A stretch of DNA of 64,000 bases from Puccinellia tenuiflora (taxonomy: Eukaryota; Streptophyta; Magnoliopsida; Poales; Poaceae), in the NCBI GenBank assembly GCA_012064385.1, contig QRDG01000617.1, positions 62,001 to 126,000 on the forward strand, written 5' to 3'. Under the pieces are notes generated by a model. It searched no databases and was not told the DNA's origin. It saw nothing but the letters and a program-made list of their open reading frames with translations. Positions 45,594 to 59,700 of the stretch are shown here, piece after piece. The translations under genes were made by a program, and so were the position numbers. How positions within the stretch are numbered: the first letter of the stretch is position 1; the number at the start of each line of letters is the position of its first letter.

Positions 45594-46931
45594 TTATAGA
45601 ATGCTATCCGACGAGTCTTCCCCAAACTCGCCGCCTCCGTGGAACACAGCTGCTACTCCCGCAACTTCAGCCTCCATGACTTCACCTGCAACTAAGAGAA
45701 CTGTCGTGGTATGAACCGACGGTGAAGATACGGGACTACGTACGCGCGGGCATCGTCGATGTGGGTTAGTAGATGAACGACACGGGAGACAAGATTTATA
45801 CAGCTTCGGGACCCGGGAAACATCATCCGGTAATATCCCTACGTGCTGTTTGTGGCTAGGTTGTATTCCTCTCATGGTGGAAGTCGCCGAAGAGGCGGCT
45901 CCTCTTGTCTAGATCTGTCTAGGCTTGTTGGGTCTGTCTAGGCTGTCTTGAGCGTGCCCTCTTTGGGGCGCCTTGCCCCTCTTTATAAATGTGGAGTAGG
46001 CCGGCTTACATGTAGAGTCCTCTTAGGACTCGGCTATCTATTACAAGTTTGGAAAGGTGAGTCCTTTTCCTATTCTAACTAGAGTCGGCCTGCTGGGCTT
46101 CCTCCTGTTGGGCCTCGTTGATCCTCCTTGCGGGTACCCGTGTCCCATATCCCCGACAAGAACGTTGCCGTCCAAGTCATCCGCGCCAGTTGCCACATTA
46201 GCACTTGACCCACCATTGAGATCTGGACAGTCCCTTTTATAATGCCCCCACAGCTTACACTTGTAACATTGCACCTTCTTCTTCTTTTTCCTCCCTGCCT
46301 CTTGTCCTTTCCTGCCTAGCTCACCTTTGACCAGCAAACCATCACCATGAGTGACTTCCTCTGCGTTGTTCTTCTTCCTCATATCATAGGATAGTAACGC
46401 CGCAGTGATATCCTCAAGCTCGACAGTCTCCTTGCCATACGTCAAAGTAGTGATCAAATGCTCATAGGACGGTGGCAATGAACTTAGAAGAAGAATCGCC
46501 CTATCCTCGTCGTCAATCTTCACACTCAGACGTGCTAGATCCGTGACAACCTGATTAAAGGCATTCATGTGCTCCACAAGATCCGACCCCTCCTGCATCT
46601 TCAGCCTATAGAACTTTTGCTTCAAATACACCTTGGTCGTCGCAGTCTTGGACATAAACTGACTCTCCAGCTTCTCCCAAATCTTCTTCGGTGCATTCAC
46701 ATCCATCACATGATACATGACCTGGTCCGACAGACACAACCGTATGGTCCCGGCTGCTTGCATCTGCAACTCCTCCCAGTCATCCTTGTCCATCTTATCT
46801 GGCTTGACATCCCGCAACGCCTTCAAGCATCCTTGTTGTGCCAACAAATCCTTCACCCTTGTCTGCCATAACGCGAAGTTTCCAGTCCCATCGAACTTTT
46901 GCACTTCAAACCTGGTACCTGTTGGTGCCAT
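45594..46931 (-). pseudogene. Copia gag interrupted by a solo LTR
   Basis: Minus-strand frame 46931-46164 (256 codons) begins MAPTGTRFEVQKFDGTGNFA. It has the plant Copia gag core (WEKLESQFMSKTATTKVYLKQ, LVEHMNAFNQVVTDLARL, LLSSLPPSYEHLITTL) and one CCHC zinc knuckle CYKCKLWGHYKRDCP. At codon 257 a solo LTR intervenes. On its far side the frame resumes in phase at 45701 and ends at a stop at 45594-45596. Skipping the LTR and one AGAAC copy gives a continuous 291-residue gag ending EDSSDSIL. The C-terminus does not continue into a protease as in full Copia polyproteins. Confidence 0.86.
45702..46158 (+). mobile_element. Solo LTR inside the Copia gag
   Basis: 457 bp, starting TGTCGTGGTATGAACC and ending CATATCCCCGACA, with AGAAC on both sides (45697-45701 and 46159-46163). 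A CTCTTTATAAATG box lies near 45981-45993. There is no second copy or internal domain, so it is the product of unequal recombination between two LTRs. Orientation is uncertain; plus is given from the TATA-like box. Confidence 0.85.
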
Positions 46932-48128
46932 GATTTTTCCTTCTACAGCTGACCGGTGAAAGATAACTTCTGCTCAACTTCTGATGCCTTGCTTTGCCTT
47001 GATCGTCAACGCCTATCTGATGAACTATCACTGTATCGTTGATCCGATGTTTCCGCCGAATAGATTTGCCACAATCTATCAAGAAACCTCACACGCACAC
47101 TTGTCCGCCCTTCAGAAAATTCCGTGGAACCGTATCGTAACATGCAGGTCTTGCTCCACCTTTTTCTGAACTTGCAGCTCGATTTTCTGTGCCGTTGTTA
47201 GCCTCCGTCACCCGGCCTTTTATTACCGCTGAGCACACCTGGCCGTCTTTTTCCTTGCCTGACACGGAAACCGAGTCTAAGGCTGTCACGATTTGCATAC
47301 TTTCCAATCGATCGAGTCCATGTTGGACCCGACATGCATACACGTACCTTTCCAAACCTTACAGCTCACGCATATTTGCTTTGTCCCCTGATCGATCCAC
47401 CGTGCACGCACATAGCACTTTCCTTTTTTTTAATCTCTATATGCACGTATGGTAATTCCCTGGACTCCCGCACCGATGCGTTTCTGTCTCTGATTTTCGT
47501 TGTGACATGCTGCAAACACCCGTCGGAGACCTACTGCTGTACGCCACCAACCGCCTCTCGTAGACTCTTCTCGATTCCGGTCACTTTGAAAAATTTCGCC
47601 GCTGATTCCGACGGCAAGCTCCTTATCTGTTTCTTGATTCTCGCCAGCGATGTCAAGTGCCCTGTCGCGCGTGCTTGCTCTTCGCCGACTCTGCCGCAAC
47701 AGTCGCCACCTCGCGCATCGTCCGTGCACGAGCCGTGTGCACCATGGCCACCCGCATCGTCGACACAACTCGTCCGCAGTGTTACGACGCCGCCCGTGTG
47801 CAACACCGAGCGCATCATCTTGATGCCCTCCCACTCCGATCTATTCGGTCGTCCTCCACGTCTGGTCGCCGATCTGATCGCGAGCCGAAGCCGCCGCCTC
47901 TCCGACGTCTTCACCAGCCACTATGTCGGTCCGATCGCCCCGTCAGGCCAATCCTTACCGATGTGCAACCCATCGGACGGTCCAGGCCTCCTGCCCGAAG
48001 TGTCCGACTCCACCGACCGCATCCGCGATCGCCGCCATGCTCCACCTTATGCCTATCGGACGTTTCCAGGCGCCCGTCGAACATGATCCTCGCACCTCCA
48101 GATGATCTTCCGCATAGCCTCGACCATA
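46932..48128 (-). other. Leader region of the gag-only Copia element
   Basis: About 1.2 kb between the primer site and the gag start. Frames on both strands (for example plus 47334-48086) are arginine/proline-rich or shifted and show no domain. I treat it as untranslated leader, unusually long for a Copia element. Confidence 0.6.
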
Positions 48129-48142
48129 GCTCTGATACCACT

Positions 48143-48474
48143 TGTTACGATAATTACGCCATGCAAGATCATAGACGACACCGAGGCGTAACGCAGTTCG
48201 GCAAATTCGCCTACTCTGCGGGACATGACTACGGGCGCTCCTCCCCAAGATACCGCAACGGCCGCCCTAGGCGCCGTCACAAGCCGCCGGCTCCCCCTGC
48301 GTGCCTATTGTTATAAGTCGTCATAGGTTACATCGTGTGGTACCCCCACATTATATAGGAGGCCCAAAGTACTAGAGTTCGACGCCAACACTACACGTAC
48401 CCTATCCACACCTATTACAACTCCAAGTCCCAACGTAACCCAACTCATACATAATATTCGACACAAATACAACA
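48143..48474 (-). repeat. 5' LTR of the gag-only Copia element
   Basis: 332 bp, the right-hand copy on the plus strand, adjacent to the primer site. Closely similar to 45156-45500. Confidence 0.86.
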
Positions 48475-48479
48475 ATTGG

Positions 48480-49057
48480 TATTGTAGCAAGCAAAAGGCC
48501 AAGAAGTGATCAACAATCAAGTGGTCAGGAAGTGTTTTTAGCTTATCTGTTGACAAACGGATGTCCTCAACATGCTAGTTGTCATTTTGGGTCATTAAAA
48601 TTGATGTACTGAATATCTCTGCGGCATGCCTATCTCCGTCATTTCATTCGGTGGCATCTTAGCCGACGATGAATTGCAGTTAACATTCTACTACATTGCA
48701 GTTCCGATTCAATATTGTTGAACCAAATAGGTGCTCCATTTTACTGAAACAAACAGATGCGTCATTTAACTGAAACATACTGTAGCGATATACTTCTCCA
48801 TTACGTTTCCATTCTCTTGCAATTACATTGCCATAACACCGTCGGTTAAAATGAAGCGGTCCACCGTCTGTCCAGCTGGCACCCTAATCCCCGTCACGTC
48901 ATCAGAACCCGGCGCGCAAACGAGTTATGGCTGGAAAACAACCGGGATGACCAGGATTACGGAGTATAGGGTCCAAAAATCAGGGATTTTGAAGTCAGAG
49001 TTTGCTTCAGATTTTGTCTACGAATTCAAGGTTCGTTTTAGACTTTTGCCTAAAAAA
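48480..49057. other. Unassigned intergenic DNA
   Basis: No gene seen. It holds one copy (48544-48571) of a 28-bp sequence that also lies at 45084-45111 on the far side of the Copia element. Confidence 0.4.
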
Positions 49058-49072
49058 ATGAGCAACTTGATA

Positions 49073-50522
49073 TATATTTAATGGACGACGCTAGGCGTCC
49101 CCCGGATGATGGGGGAGCTCCCATCGTCCTGCTCCCCCTCGCGCCACGTGTCCCCAAACCAGCTCCCAATTCCCACTTTTGCTACGGTAGCAAAAAAAAG
49201 TCCCATTTTTGCTACATTGCAGCAAAAAACGGTTCGCTCACAAAATAAAAGAAAAGGTCAGAGCTCGCCGGAGACTCGCCGGGGACCTCGCCGGAGACCG
49301 CGTAGCAAAAAAAAAAAAGTGCTAATGCAGCAAAAACCGATATCGTCGGATACATTGACGACAACCTCGCCGGAGAACCTCACCGGAGACACCACCAGAG
49401 ACCTCATAGCAAAATTTCTATACTAAAGTAGCAAAACAACAAAACAATTACAGCAAAAAAAATATAGGATCACAACATTTTTTGCAAGGTCTCAGACGAG
49501 ATCATTGCTATTGTATCAAAATAGATTTCGCCGGATACATCACCGGAATACCTCGTAGCAAAAAATATATACTAACATAGCAAAACCATAGAACCGTTGT
49601 ATCAGAAAAAATATTCACATGTAGCAAATCTACTGAACGAAGAAATTGACGGAGACTTCGCTGGAAAATTTGTATCAACCGCCGCAGCCGTTTGCAGCAA
49701 CGCCGCCCGCCCGAGGCAGCAACTCCGGCCGACCGTGACAGCAACACCAATCGACCTCGTCGGAGACGCACCTGCAGCAACGCCGCCCAAGGTAGCAGCG
49801 CGGAGCATCCCTGGGAGCAATCCCAGAGGTAGGGGCGAAGAGGAGAGGTTCCCGTGGGGCAGCCCAGAGGACGGCGAGGCTGAGGCGCGGCGGAGGGCGG
49901 CGAGGTTGGGCGTGGTGGAGGACGATGAGGTCGGGCGCGTGGCGGCCGGGTGCCATGGCGCGCGGCGGCGGGGATCCATGGTGCGCTGGCCAGCATGGGA
50001 GCTGGGGGCGAGGAGTCCCCATCGGCGGTAGCGACCTGGTCCCCGTCGATGGCCCTGCACCGACCACACCGCGCCTCGTAGGCAGCAAGGGCCCCAGGTC
50101 GACGCGGGCAAGCTCGGGGCGGCCTGGGTTTGTAGCACATCCGGCCTCTACTCGCAGCAACACCGCGCGGCGGCGGCCGGCCAAAGTCGTCACCCACGCA
50201 GCGGCGGCGCCATGGGTCCCGGCCCACGGTGGTGGCCGGCCAGCCTCATCGGTAGCTCCGCCGCCCGATCTTCCCATCCCGGTGGCGCCTCGCTGCTGTG
50301 GAGTAAGCCCATGGCGGCTTCGTGGTGTCGGTCACGAGAGAGTTGCAGAGAGAAAAAAGGTAAGGGGAAAAGGAGTGGAGGAGGAAGACCGTGTGGAGGA
50401 TAAGGATTGGTGGGGCCCCCACGACCCGGGGGGACACGCGTCGCACGCGCGAGCAGGAGGCTGGAGACGTTCCGTCCCCCGGGTGATTCTCAGCATTTTC
50501 CATATTTAATTATGCGATGGAG
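49073..50522. mobile_element. Unclassified 1.45-kb insertion with 15-bp flanking repeats
   Basis: ATGAGCAACTTGATA occurs at 49058-49072 and again at 50523-50537, exactly bracketing the segment. The left 600 bases are AT-rich with many GTAGCAAAA, CAGCAAAAA and GCCGGAGAC motifs. The right 850 bases are GC-rich with long frames on both strands but no known domain. No long TIR or poly(A) tail is evident; the ends share only CGTCCCCCGG.TGAT as a direct match. The 15-bp duplication suggests target-primed retroposition, but the class is open. Confidence 0.6.
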
Positions 50523-50604
50523 ATGAGCAACTTGATAAAAATGAGTAAAGATATTATTGGTGCGGTAGAGTTGACTAACCAAATCACGTACCAAACCAAA
50601 AAAA

Positions 50605-50880
50605 AAATATTGCGAAACACAGTACAAACGCAGACCTCACGTACACGTGCACATACTTACCCCTATGAACGCACACACGCTCACATACATACACGTTCCT
50701 CCAAAAGACTGAGCCGGCGGGCCGAGTCTTGAGATTGACGAAGTCATCATAGGCGCCTCGCTGTCAACGGGAACGTTGCCTCCCACTGAAGAATATTCCG
50801 CCTAAATGAGAAACACCAGTGCCAAACCTAGGGTTTAAACTCTGGTGGGCTGGGGGAACAACCACCCTGGCATATACGGT
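50605..50880 (-). mobile_element. Short non-LTR retroposon (Au-SINE-like)
   Basis: On the minus strand it has a CCCCAGCCCACCAGAGTTTAAACCCTAGG segment near 50820-50850 that resembles a pol III B-box region. Then come CAGTGGGAGGCAACGTTCCCG and a GT-rich tail with CATAGGGGTAAGTATGTG, ending near a T-rich run. This layout is familiar from a common Triticeae SINE-type repeat. The family call is from memory and the exact ends and TSD were not established. Confidence 0.45.
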
Positions 50881-51088
50881 AAGCAACCCAAAGTTGATGA
50901 AAATAATCAATGAAATAATGTACCAAAATATGACATTTTTTTTGTAGGCAAGGTGTTTGCCTCCCTCTATCAAGGAGCGTAAAAAGTCAAGCCGCACAAG
51001 CTCCTCACCCTCTCTGAAAAAAAGCCAAGATCATCTTAGACTATAAACCAATAGCACTAGTTCTATATGCTTTGAAGAAGTTTATGTT

Positions 51089-51895
51089 TTTTTTTTGAAA
51101 ACTGCATCTGGATTAATAATTAAAGGGATACATCTGCGGTACACTGGAAACCTCCAGACCCCGATTACAGAAAAAACCCAGAGAAAAAGGAAAAGACGCA
51201 CACACCCTAGGTTCTTCTGCAACTGCAATTCCGCCGCCGTCCATGTCGTCTACGCCGCACCGGAGATGACGAGCAGAAGAAGAACGGCCGCTAAGACACC
51301 TGCTCCAGTCTTTTGGAAACAAGTTCCGTTGATGTCGCCGCATGTGCCTCTCGCTGCGCACAGCAAGAACTTGGCGTCGAAGATAGTACATCGGCGGGGG
51401 GCTCGCCCCGGCTCGAGCAGGATGACGAGCTGTAGCAGCCATTGACGGCCACCAAGAGCTCGCAAAGAAACCAGCAAAGGGAACACCGCTTCTGGCACCA
51501 GATCCAGCAAAAAGCCACCGTGCTCCGCCACCGCGACGACCTGCACAGAAGCAACGACGAAACCCGAGCTTATGCAAAGAAGATCCCGGCTCCAGCATCT
51601 CCAGCTTCCCGCCGCCCCACGCAGCCACCGCTGGAAAATCCTTCACCGCCCGCCACAGGACGCCGCTCAGATGCGCCAGCAGCAAGCTCCACATCGGCAC
51701 ACCACCCTTCCTCCCCCCCTCGCCACCGAGGCCGGCCAGGAGCAGAAGAGCAGTGCACAGAGCGAGAGGATCCAGATCGAGCTTATTCAGAGAAACGCCT
51801 TCAGATCCGCCCCACCACCTCCCCATCCACCATGGACAGAGACCGCAGCAGAGCATCACCAGGCCTTGATCGCCGCCCGAGGACGACCACACCAT
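51089..51895 (-). mobile_element. Non-LTR retroposon with poly(A) tail and 15-bp TSD
   Basis: GAAGAAGTTTATGTT lies at 51074-51088 and 51896-51910. Directly inside the left copy is a T run (51089-51096), the poly(A) tail of a minus-strand insertion. The body is GC-rich. A 276-residue minus frame (51943-51113) spans it and is glycine/arginine/leucine-rich, with no domain I recognise. It is probably a LINE-dependent retroposon; whether the frame is real is unclear. Confidence 0.75.
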
Positions 51896-51910
51896 GAAGA
51901 AGTTTATGTT

Positions 51911-52261
51911 GCCGACATATAAATGATCAGTGTTTGGCTCCATAAAAAATATTCCATATCATATGTTTTTGTTCGGACCACCCTTTTCTGATTTTTTGCT
52001 GGTAGACACTGATGTTACTGCTCGCTGCTGCGGAGGTGTGTAACCATGCTCTTCCTCACTCCATGTACACCTCCGTTGAAGGCGGCAACGCCCCGCTGGC
52101 TGCGGTGGAGAAGGCAACAACCAACAACAGACTTAGGATTGGGTGTGCGGGGTGCTGACACAAGAGACAAAAAACAGATCCTGGAGGGAAGGCATGGGGT
52201 GGTGGTGCCCCCACAAAGGCAGCCATTCTGGCTTCTGGGAGGGCGGGGCGCCGAGGAAGCG
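51911..52261. other. Unassigned sequence between retroposon and MITE
   Basis: Contains an 80-residue plus frame (52046-52288) that ends inside the neighbouring MITE and resembles nothing known. No other signal. Confidence 0.35.
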
Positions 52262-52271
52262 CAGGAGAGAC

Positions 52272-52468
52272 GGACACAGATCCAGTGACATGCACCTTTT
52301 GCATGTCACACGGTGACATGCGGGCTAAATTTAAATTTAAACATTGCGAAAAAATCTAAAAAAAATCATGCATGATTTTTTCCAGATTTTTTCGCAATGT
52401 TTAAATTTGAATTTAGCCCGCATGTCACCGTGTGACATGCAAAAGGTGCATGTCACTGGATCTGTGTC
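52272..52468. mobile_element. Near-perfect palindromic (foldback) MITE
   Basis: About 197 bp, inverted over almost its full length. It starts GGACACAGATCCAGTGACAT and ends with the complement, with only a few mismatches around an AT-rich centre (AATCATGCATGATT). CAGGAGAGAC flanks both sides (52262-52271 and 52469-52478), a 10-bp duplication in the Mutator range. A transcript would fold into one long hairpin. Confidence 0.82.
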
Positions 52469-52478
52469 CAGGAGAGAC

Positions 52479-53194
52479 ACTGAATAGGGGTGGCAGTTTG
52501 GCCAGTGCTGGTGATAGGGATGGAGTTGCTATCGGCGGCGGATCCAAAGACATGGCGACAATCCGCCTTTCTCCTCTCCTCGGGAACTCATGCTTTCTTC
52601 CCCCCCTCCTTGCCCTTCGTTCCGACCACATTAGGATAAGGTGGCGCGATCAAAATATTAATGGTGGGTAGGGCAGGGGTGTCCAGACAATCTAAATTTG
52701 ACAACAAAATGTAGTTTATTTTTTAGGAAAAAAAGTAGTAGGAGCACGAACGCTCCTTCCTGCAAGTTTTTTTTTGAGTGACTCTCCTTCTCGCAAGTTT
52801 TTTTTCAACGAGATATACCGAGAATTTCAGAGGCTTGTTCTTGTTCGATGATGCAACTGGCCCGTTGGATTCGTAAATACGGCCCTAACGTTTTCGGCCT
52901 AACCCAAGTGCCCATCTAGAGACCGGGAGCTCCTACTTACCGCGTTATGCGGAGCGAGCTCGCTCCCACCTGGAGCGTTTCCTACATGGTCCGCTCCAAA
53001 TGCAGCCCAATAACAGGTACTCTTCTTACTTTTTATTTCTTCTTCTTTTTTATTTTCATGTTTCATCTTATCTTTTCATTTTATTTTTATAGTAAACAAT
53101 GTGTTGACGTTTTTCTAGAAAAAAAATTTAAAGAACCTAATTCATGATAAAATAAAATATCTACATATGAAAAAAACTAAAATAAAAATAATTA
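52479..53194. other. Unassigned intergenic DNA
   Basis: No gene recognised. The first ~190 bases continue the GC-rich sequence split by the palindromic MITE. The rest is AT-rich. Confidence 0.35.
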
Positions 53195-53425
53195 ACTTAT
53201 TTGAATGATTTTCAATTATGAATATTCTTATTATTTGAACGATTTTTCAAATACAAATATTTATGTCATTTGAATGATTTTTTTAAAAAGAAAATTTATC
53301 TTATTTGAGCGATTTTTAAATATGAACATTTCTGTTATATGAATGATTTTTCAATAGGAAAATTTATCTTATACAATTTGTTTTTCAAAAATATGAACAT
53401 CTATAGTATTTGAATGAATATTTAA
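53195..53425. repeat. AT-rich 35-bp minisatellite
   Basis: A TATTTGAATGATTTTT-type core recurs at 53201, 53235, 53270, 53305 and 53339 (spacing 34-35) and again at 53410, about two periods on. Units carry AAATATGAACATTTATCTT-like tails and are strongly diverged. Confidence 0.75.
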
Positions 53426-53946
53426 TATGTGATTGTTAGAGGAAGAGGTCGGTGAGCTCTGTGGCACTCCAGTAGATCCTTCGTAAAAGGAAAGGAAAAT
53501 GCCCCCACATATCTAAGTTTGATGGGGCATACGATATTCCGGCAAAGTATGAATGACATGGCACCTTTTTAATATGTTGATCTTGGGGAGTAAACCAAAA
53601 CAATTGTTGTAATGCAAACTTTTGCACTTTGTGCTTATATGGGTTCCGTAATAAGAGTCTGCCCTTTGTCAATGCGGTGTTTTGATCAACCGTTTGCTTG
53701 AAGAAATATGAGCTTTGTAATTGTGATGTCCAAACATTGTGTCATTGTGTGTTGGTACTTCCATAAATAGTATGATGAGCCATACTTTTATGCTTCATCA
53801 GGAGAAGAGTGCATAAGCACTATGTATCAATGTATATTCATGGCAATCACTATATTCTATTGTATGCAAGTAACAAGTATCAAACGACATCAACATTCAA
53901 ACATCCTATGTGATTCCCTGCCAAATAGCTACTTTGCAGTTTGTAC
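53426..53946. other. Unassigned intergenic DNA
   Basis: No gene or repeat boundary seen. A 78-residue minus frame (53672-53436) has no recognisable domain. Confidence 0.35.
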
Positions 53947-53956
53947 ACGAAATTGG

Positions 53957-54372
53957 AGAGCGGCGATATGGAGGCCGGGCTACATGTAGCCCGGTTTTCC
54001 AAAAAAAATTGAATCCGCAAATTTGACTTTCAAAAAATTCTGAAAAAAATTATGGTCGTAGATAATACTATGATCTACCACTGTGAAAAATTTCAACCGA
54101 AATTCGAAATATTTCGATCTACGCAAAAAAGAGAAATCTGGCAAGATTTCAAATTATTTAGATTGCGTTCACCGAGTCAGCTCTGCGGATTTTCTCTTTT
54201 TTGCTCAGAACAGAATACAAGGAATTTTTGATTGAAAATTTTCACAGTGATAGATCAATGTATTATGTACAACTATGATTTTTTTCAGAATTTTTCGATA
54301 CAAAAATTTACAGATTCAATTTTTTTTGGAAAACCGGGCTACATGTAGCCCGGCCTCCATTTCGACTTTCCG
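53957..54372. mobile_element. Foldback MITE with terminal 20-bp palindromes, 10-bp TSD
   Basis: ACGAAATTGG flanks both sides (53947-53956 and 54373-54382). The inverted ends share ATGGAGGCCGGGCTACATGT and on through AGCCCGGTTTTCC; the outermost bases are imperfectly inverted. Each end contains the self-complementary CCGGGCTACATGTAGCCCGG, so each terminus can fold on itself as well as pair with the other. The interior is AT-rich and also partly inverted (TGAAAATTTTC.. around 54080 and 54230). It is non-coding; the TSD length fits Mutator-like elements. Confidence 0.78.
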
Positions 54373-54382
54373 ACGAAATTGG

Positions 54383-55530
54383 CTCAGCTTCCCGGATCTA
54401 GCTCCGTGGAGCTAGCGTGTTCGGCACTGCTTCACACGTGCAGTTGGGGAAGCTTGAAGCTAGGAGACTTCGGAACACGCCCTAAGTTGCCAATAGATGT
54501 GCTTGTATTCTGTCTGGTGGTGTGGAGTAGCTTAGGCTACCGGAAATACAATCCCTCTTGGGCTCACGCGTGCCCGTCTTATCATCCACCTTTCATTCTG
54601 TCTTGTGTGGTTTAAGATTGGAGACATCTCTTTACAAAGAAGCCCAAAAACTATATCCAATTCGTATCCAAAGGTCCTTCAATGTTTGCAACAAAGAGCC
54701 TATATTTCACACAAATTAGCAATTTTCAGTTTTCTATGACCGGTCACGTCCACGCGCTCGAGCTCCCCTCACGCGCCGGCGTCGTCTCCTGCTTCACCCG
54801 GCGGTGGTAGCATGGAGGGGCAGGGCGGAAGGGGAGGGCTCCGGGACAAAGAAGGCCGGACGCTCTGCCTCCACCGCCGGCTCTCCCGGTAATGCAGCGC
54901 GCGGCCCAGCCGCCTCCCGGGAATGCGGCGCGGTCGCAGACGACTTGGCGGCGTGTAGACGGTGGGGAGGAACGGCGACGACGGAGGAACGGCGGAAGAA
55001 GCTCCAGGACACCGGTCAGTTGCCGACTTGCCGTCCAAGAGCGGCAGGGAAAGCGAGGAGTGGGCGGCGTCGGTGCGTGGACCTCAGGACGGAGGGGAGG
55101 AGGAGGAGGAGATGGTGGTCGTGGGAGGATAAGAGGACAGGTGGGGGAGGAGAAGATGGACACGGACACTTTGGCTACCATATGGGAAAGAAAGTAGACA
55201 AGTACAGGGTGAGGAATGTAAATGTCAAACACGAATCTCCAACAAGTAAACAGATGGCAGAGATAAGACCGGGACACGTGAGGGCAGTTGGAAAAACCGG
55301 GTTGTTAGGCTACAAGTGTTTGAAGCACTGTGCTCAGCTTGGTGAAGTTTGACAGTTGGTGCTCAAAACTAAGCGAACACAAACTCTGCACATATATAGT
55401 ACGTAAAAGTTTTCCTTTGCCTGTTATGATTACACTTCCAAGAGACTGCGACAAGCGGTGAAATAAGAATTCCTCTGCTGTACAAGCTATTCCACTAAAG
55501 CAAGAAACCTACAACAATTACTACCGAAAA
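54383..55530. other. Unassigned region downstream of the kinase pseudogene
   Basis: A GC-rich block (54760-55160) has frames on both strands (minus 55277-54744, plus 54804-55352) without any domain I recognise. It may be leftover exon or leader DNA, or a repeat. The last ~150 bases should be the 3' UTR of the receptor kinase pseudogene. Confidence 0.35.
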
Positions 55531-59319
<3,789 letters not shown>

Positions 59320-59700
59320 GGCTTTCCTCTCTTAGGGAGCCGTGAAAATGCAACTCTACATACTGTATGTGTGGGTGAACTGTCCTCTCTCTGTCGCTGA
59401 CCACAGGGCGGTGATCATATCGATCGTAACTGATTATTTCTCCAAATCCGCGGACCGCGCTTCATGAATCGGTCGTGGAGCAGAGCGCATTTCGTAAATT
59501 AATTTCCATTTGCATCGTTGGCTGGCGAACGAGAAGGTGGCAGTGTCAGCAGCGTTGGCTTTTCCTGAACAGCGCCTAGCTGGCCTTCACGCGACTTGGT
59601 AGTCTAACTCCTCTCCACCAAACGGGAATTGAACGGCTGACTTTGATGGGTTAACAACACTTTGATGAGTAGTACAGCTGTATATTATTTTTAACAAAAC
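59320..59700. promoter_or_regulatory. Upstream region of the receptor kinase pseudogene
   Basis: Expected 5' UTR and promoter of the minus-strand pseudogene. I see no clear TATA box or named element. Confidence 0.35.

Larger units (their letters stand above)
45156..48474 (-). mobile_element. Copia-type retrotransposon with gag only (no pol)
   Basis: Direct LTRs 45156-45500 and 48143-48474; on the minus strand they begin TGTTGTATTTGTGTCG and end CGTAACA. The Met-tRNA primer site is present as its complement GCTCTGATACCA at 48129-48140, and the purine tract CCAAGGTGGAGTT (minus) abuts the left LTR. The flanks are GTTGG (45151-45155) and ATTGG (48475-48479), one mismatch. The order on the minus strand is LTR, PBS, about 1.2 kb of leader, gag, PPT, LTR. 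No protease, integrase, RT or RNase H motif exists, so mobility would require helper proteins. A separate solo LTR is nested in gag. Confidence 0.86.

Noticed and set aside
45702..46158. C-terminal part of the 296-residue gag frame (GDMGHGYPQGG onward) as real gag
   Set aside because: That portion is encoded by the solo LTR bounded by AGAAC repeats.
47334..48316. 250- and 219-residue plus frames as genes
   Set aside because: They are antisense to the Copia leader and LTR and carry no domain.
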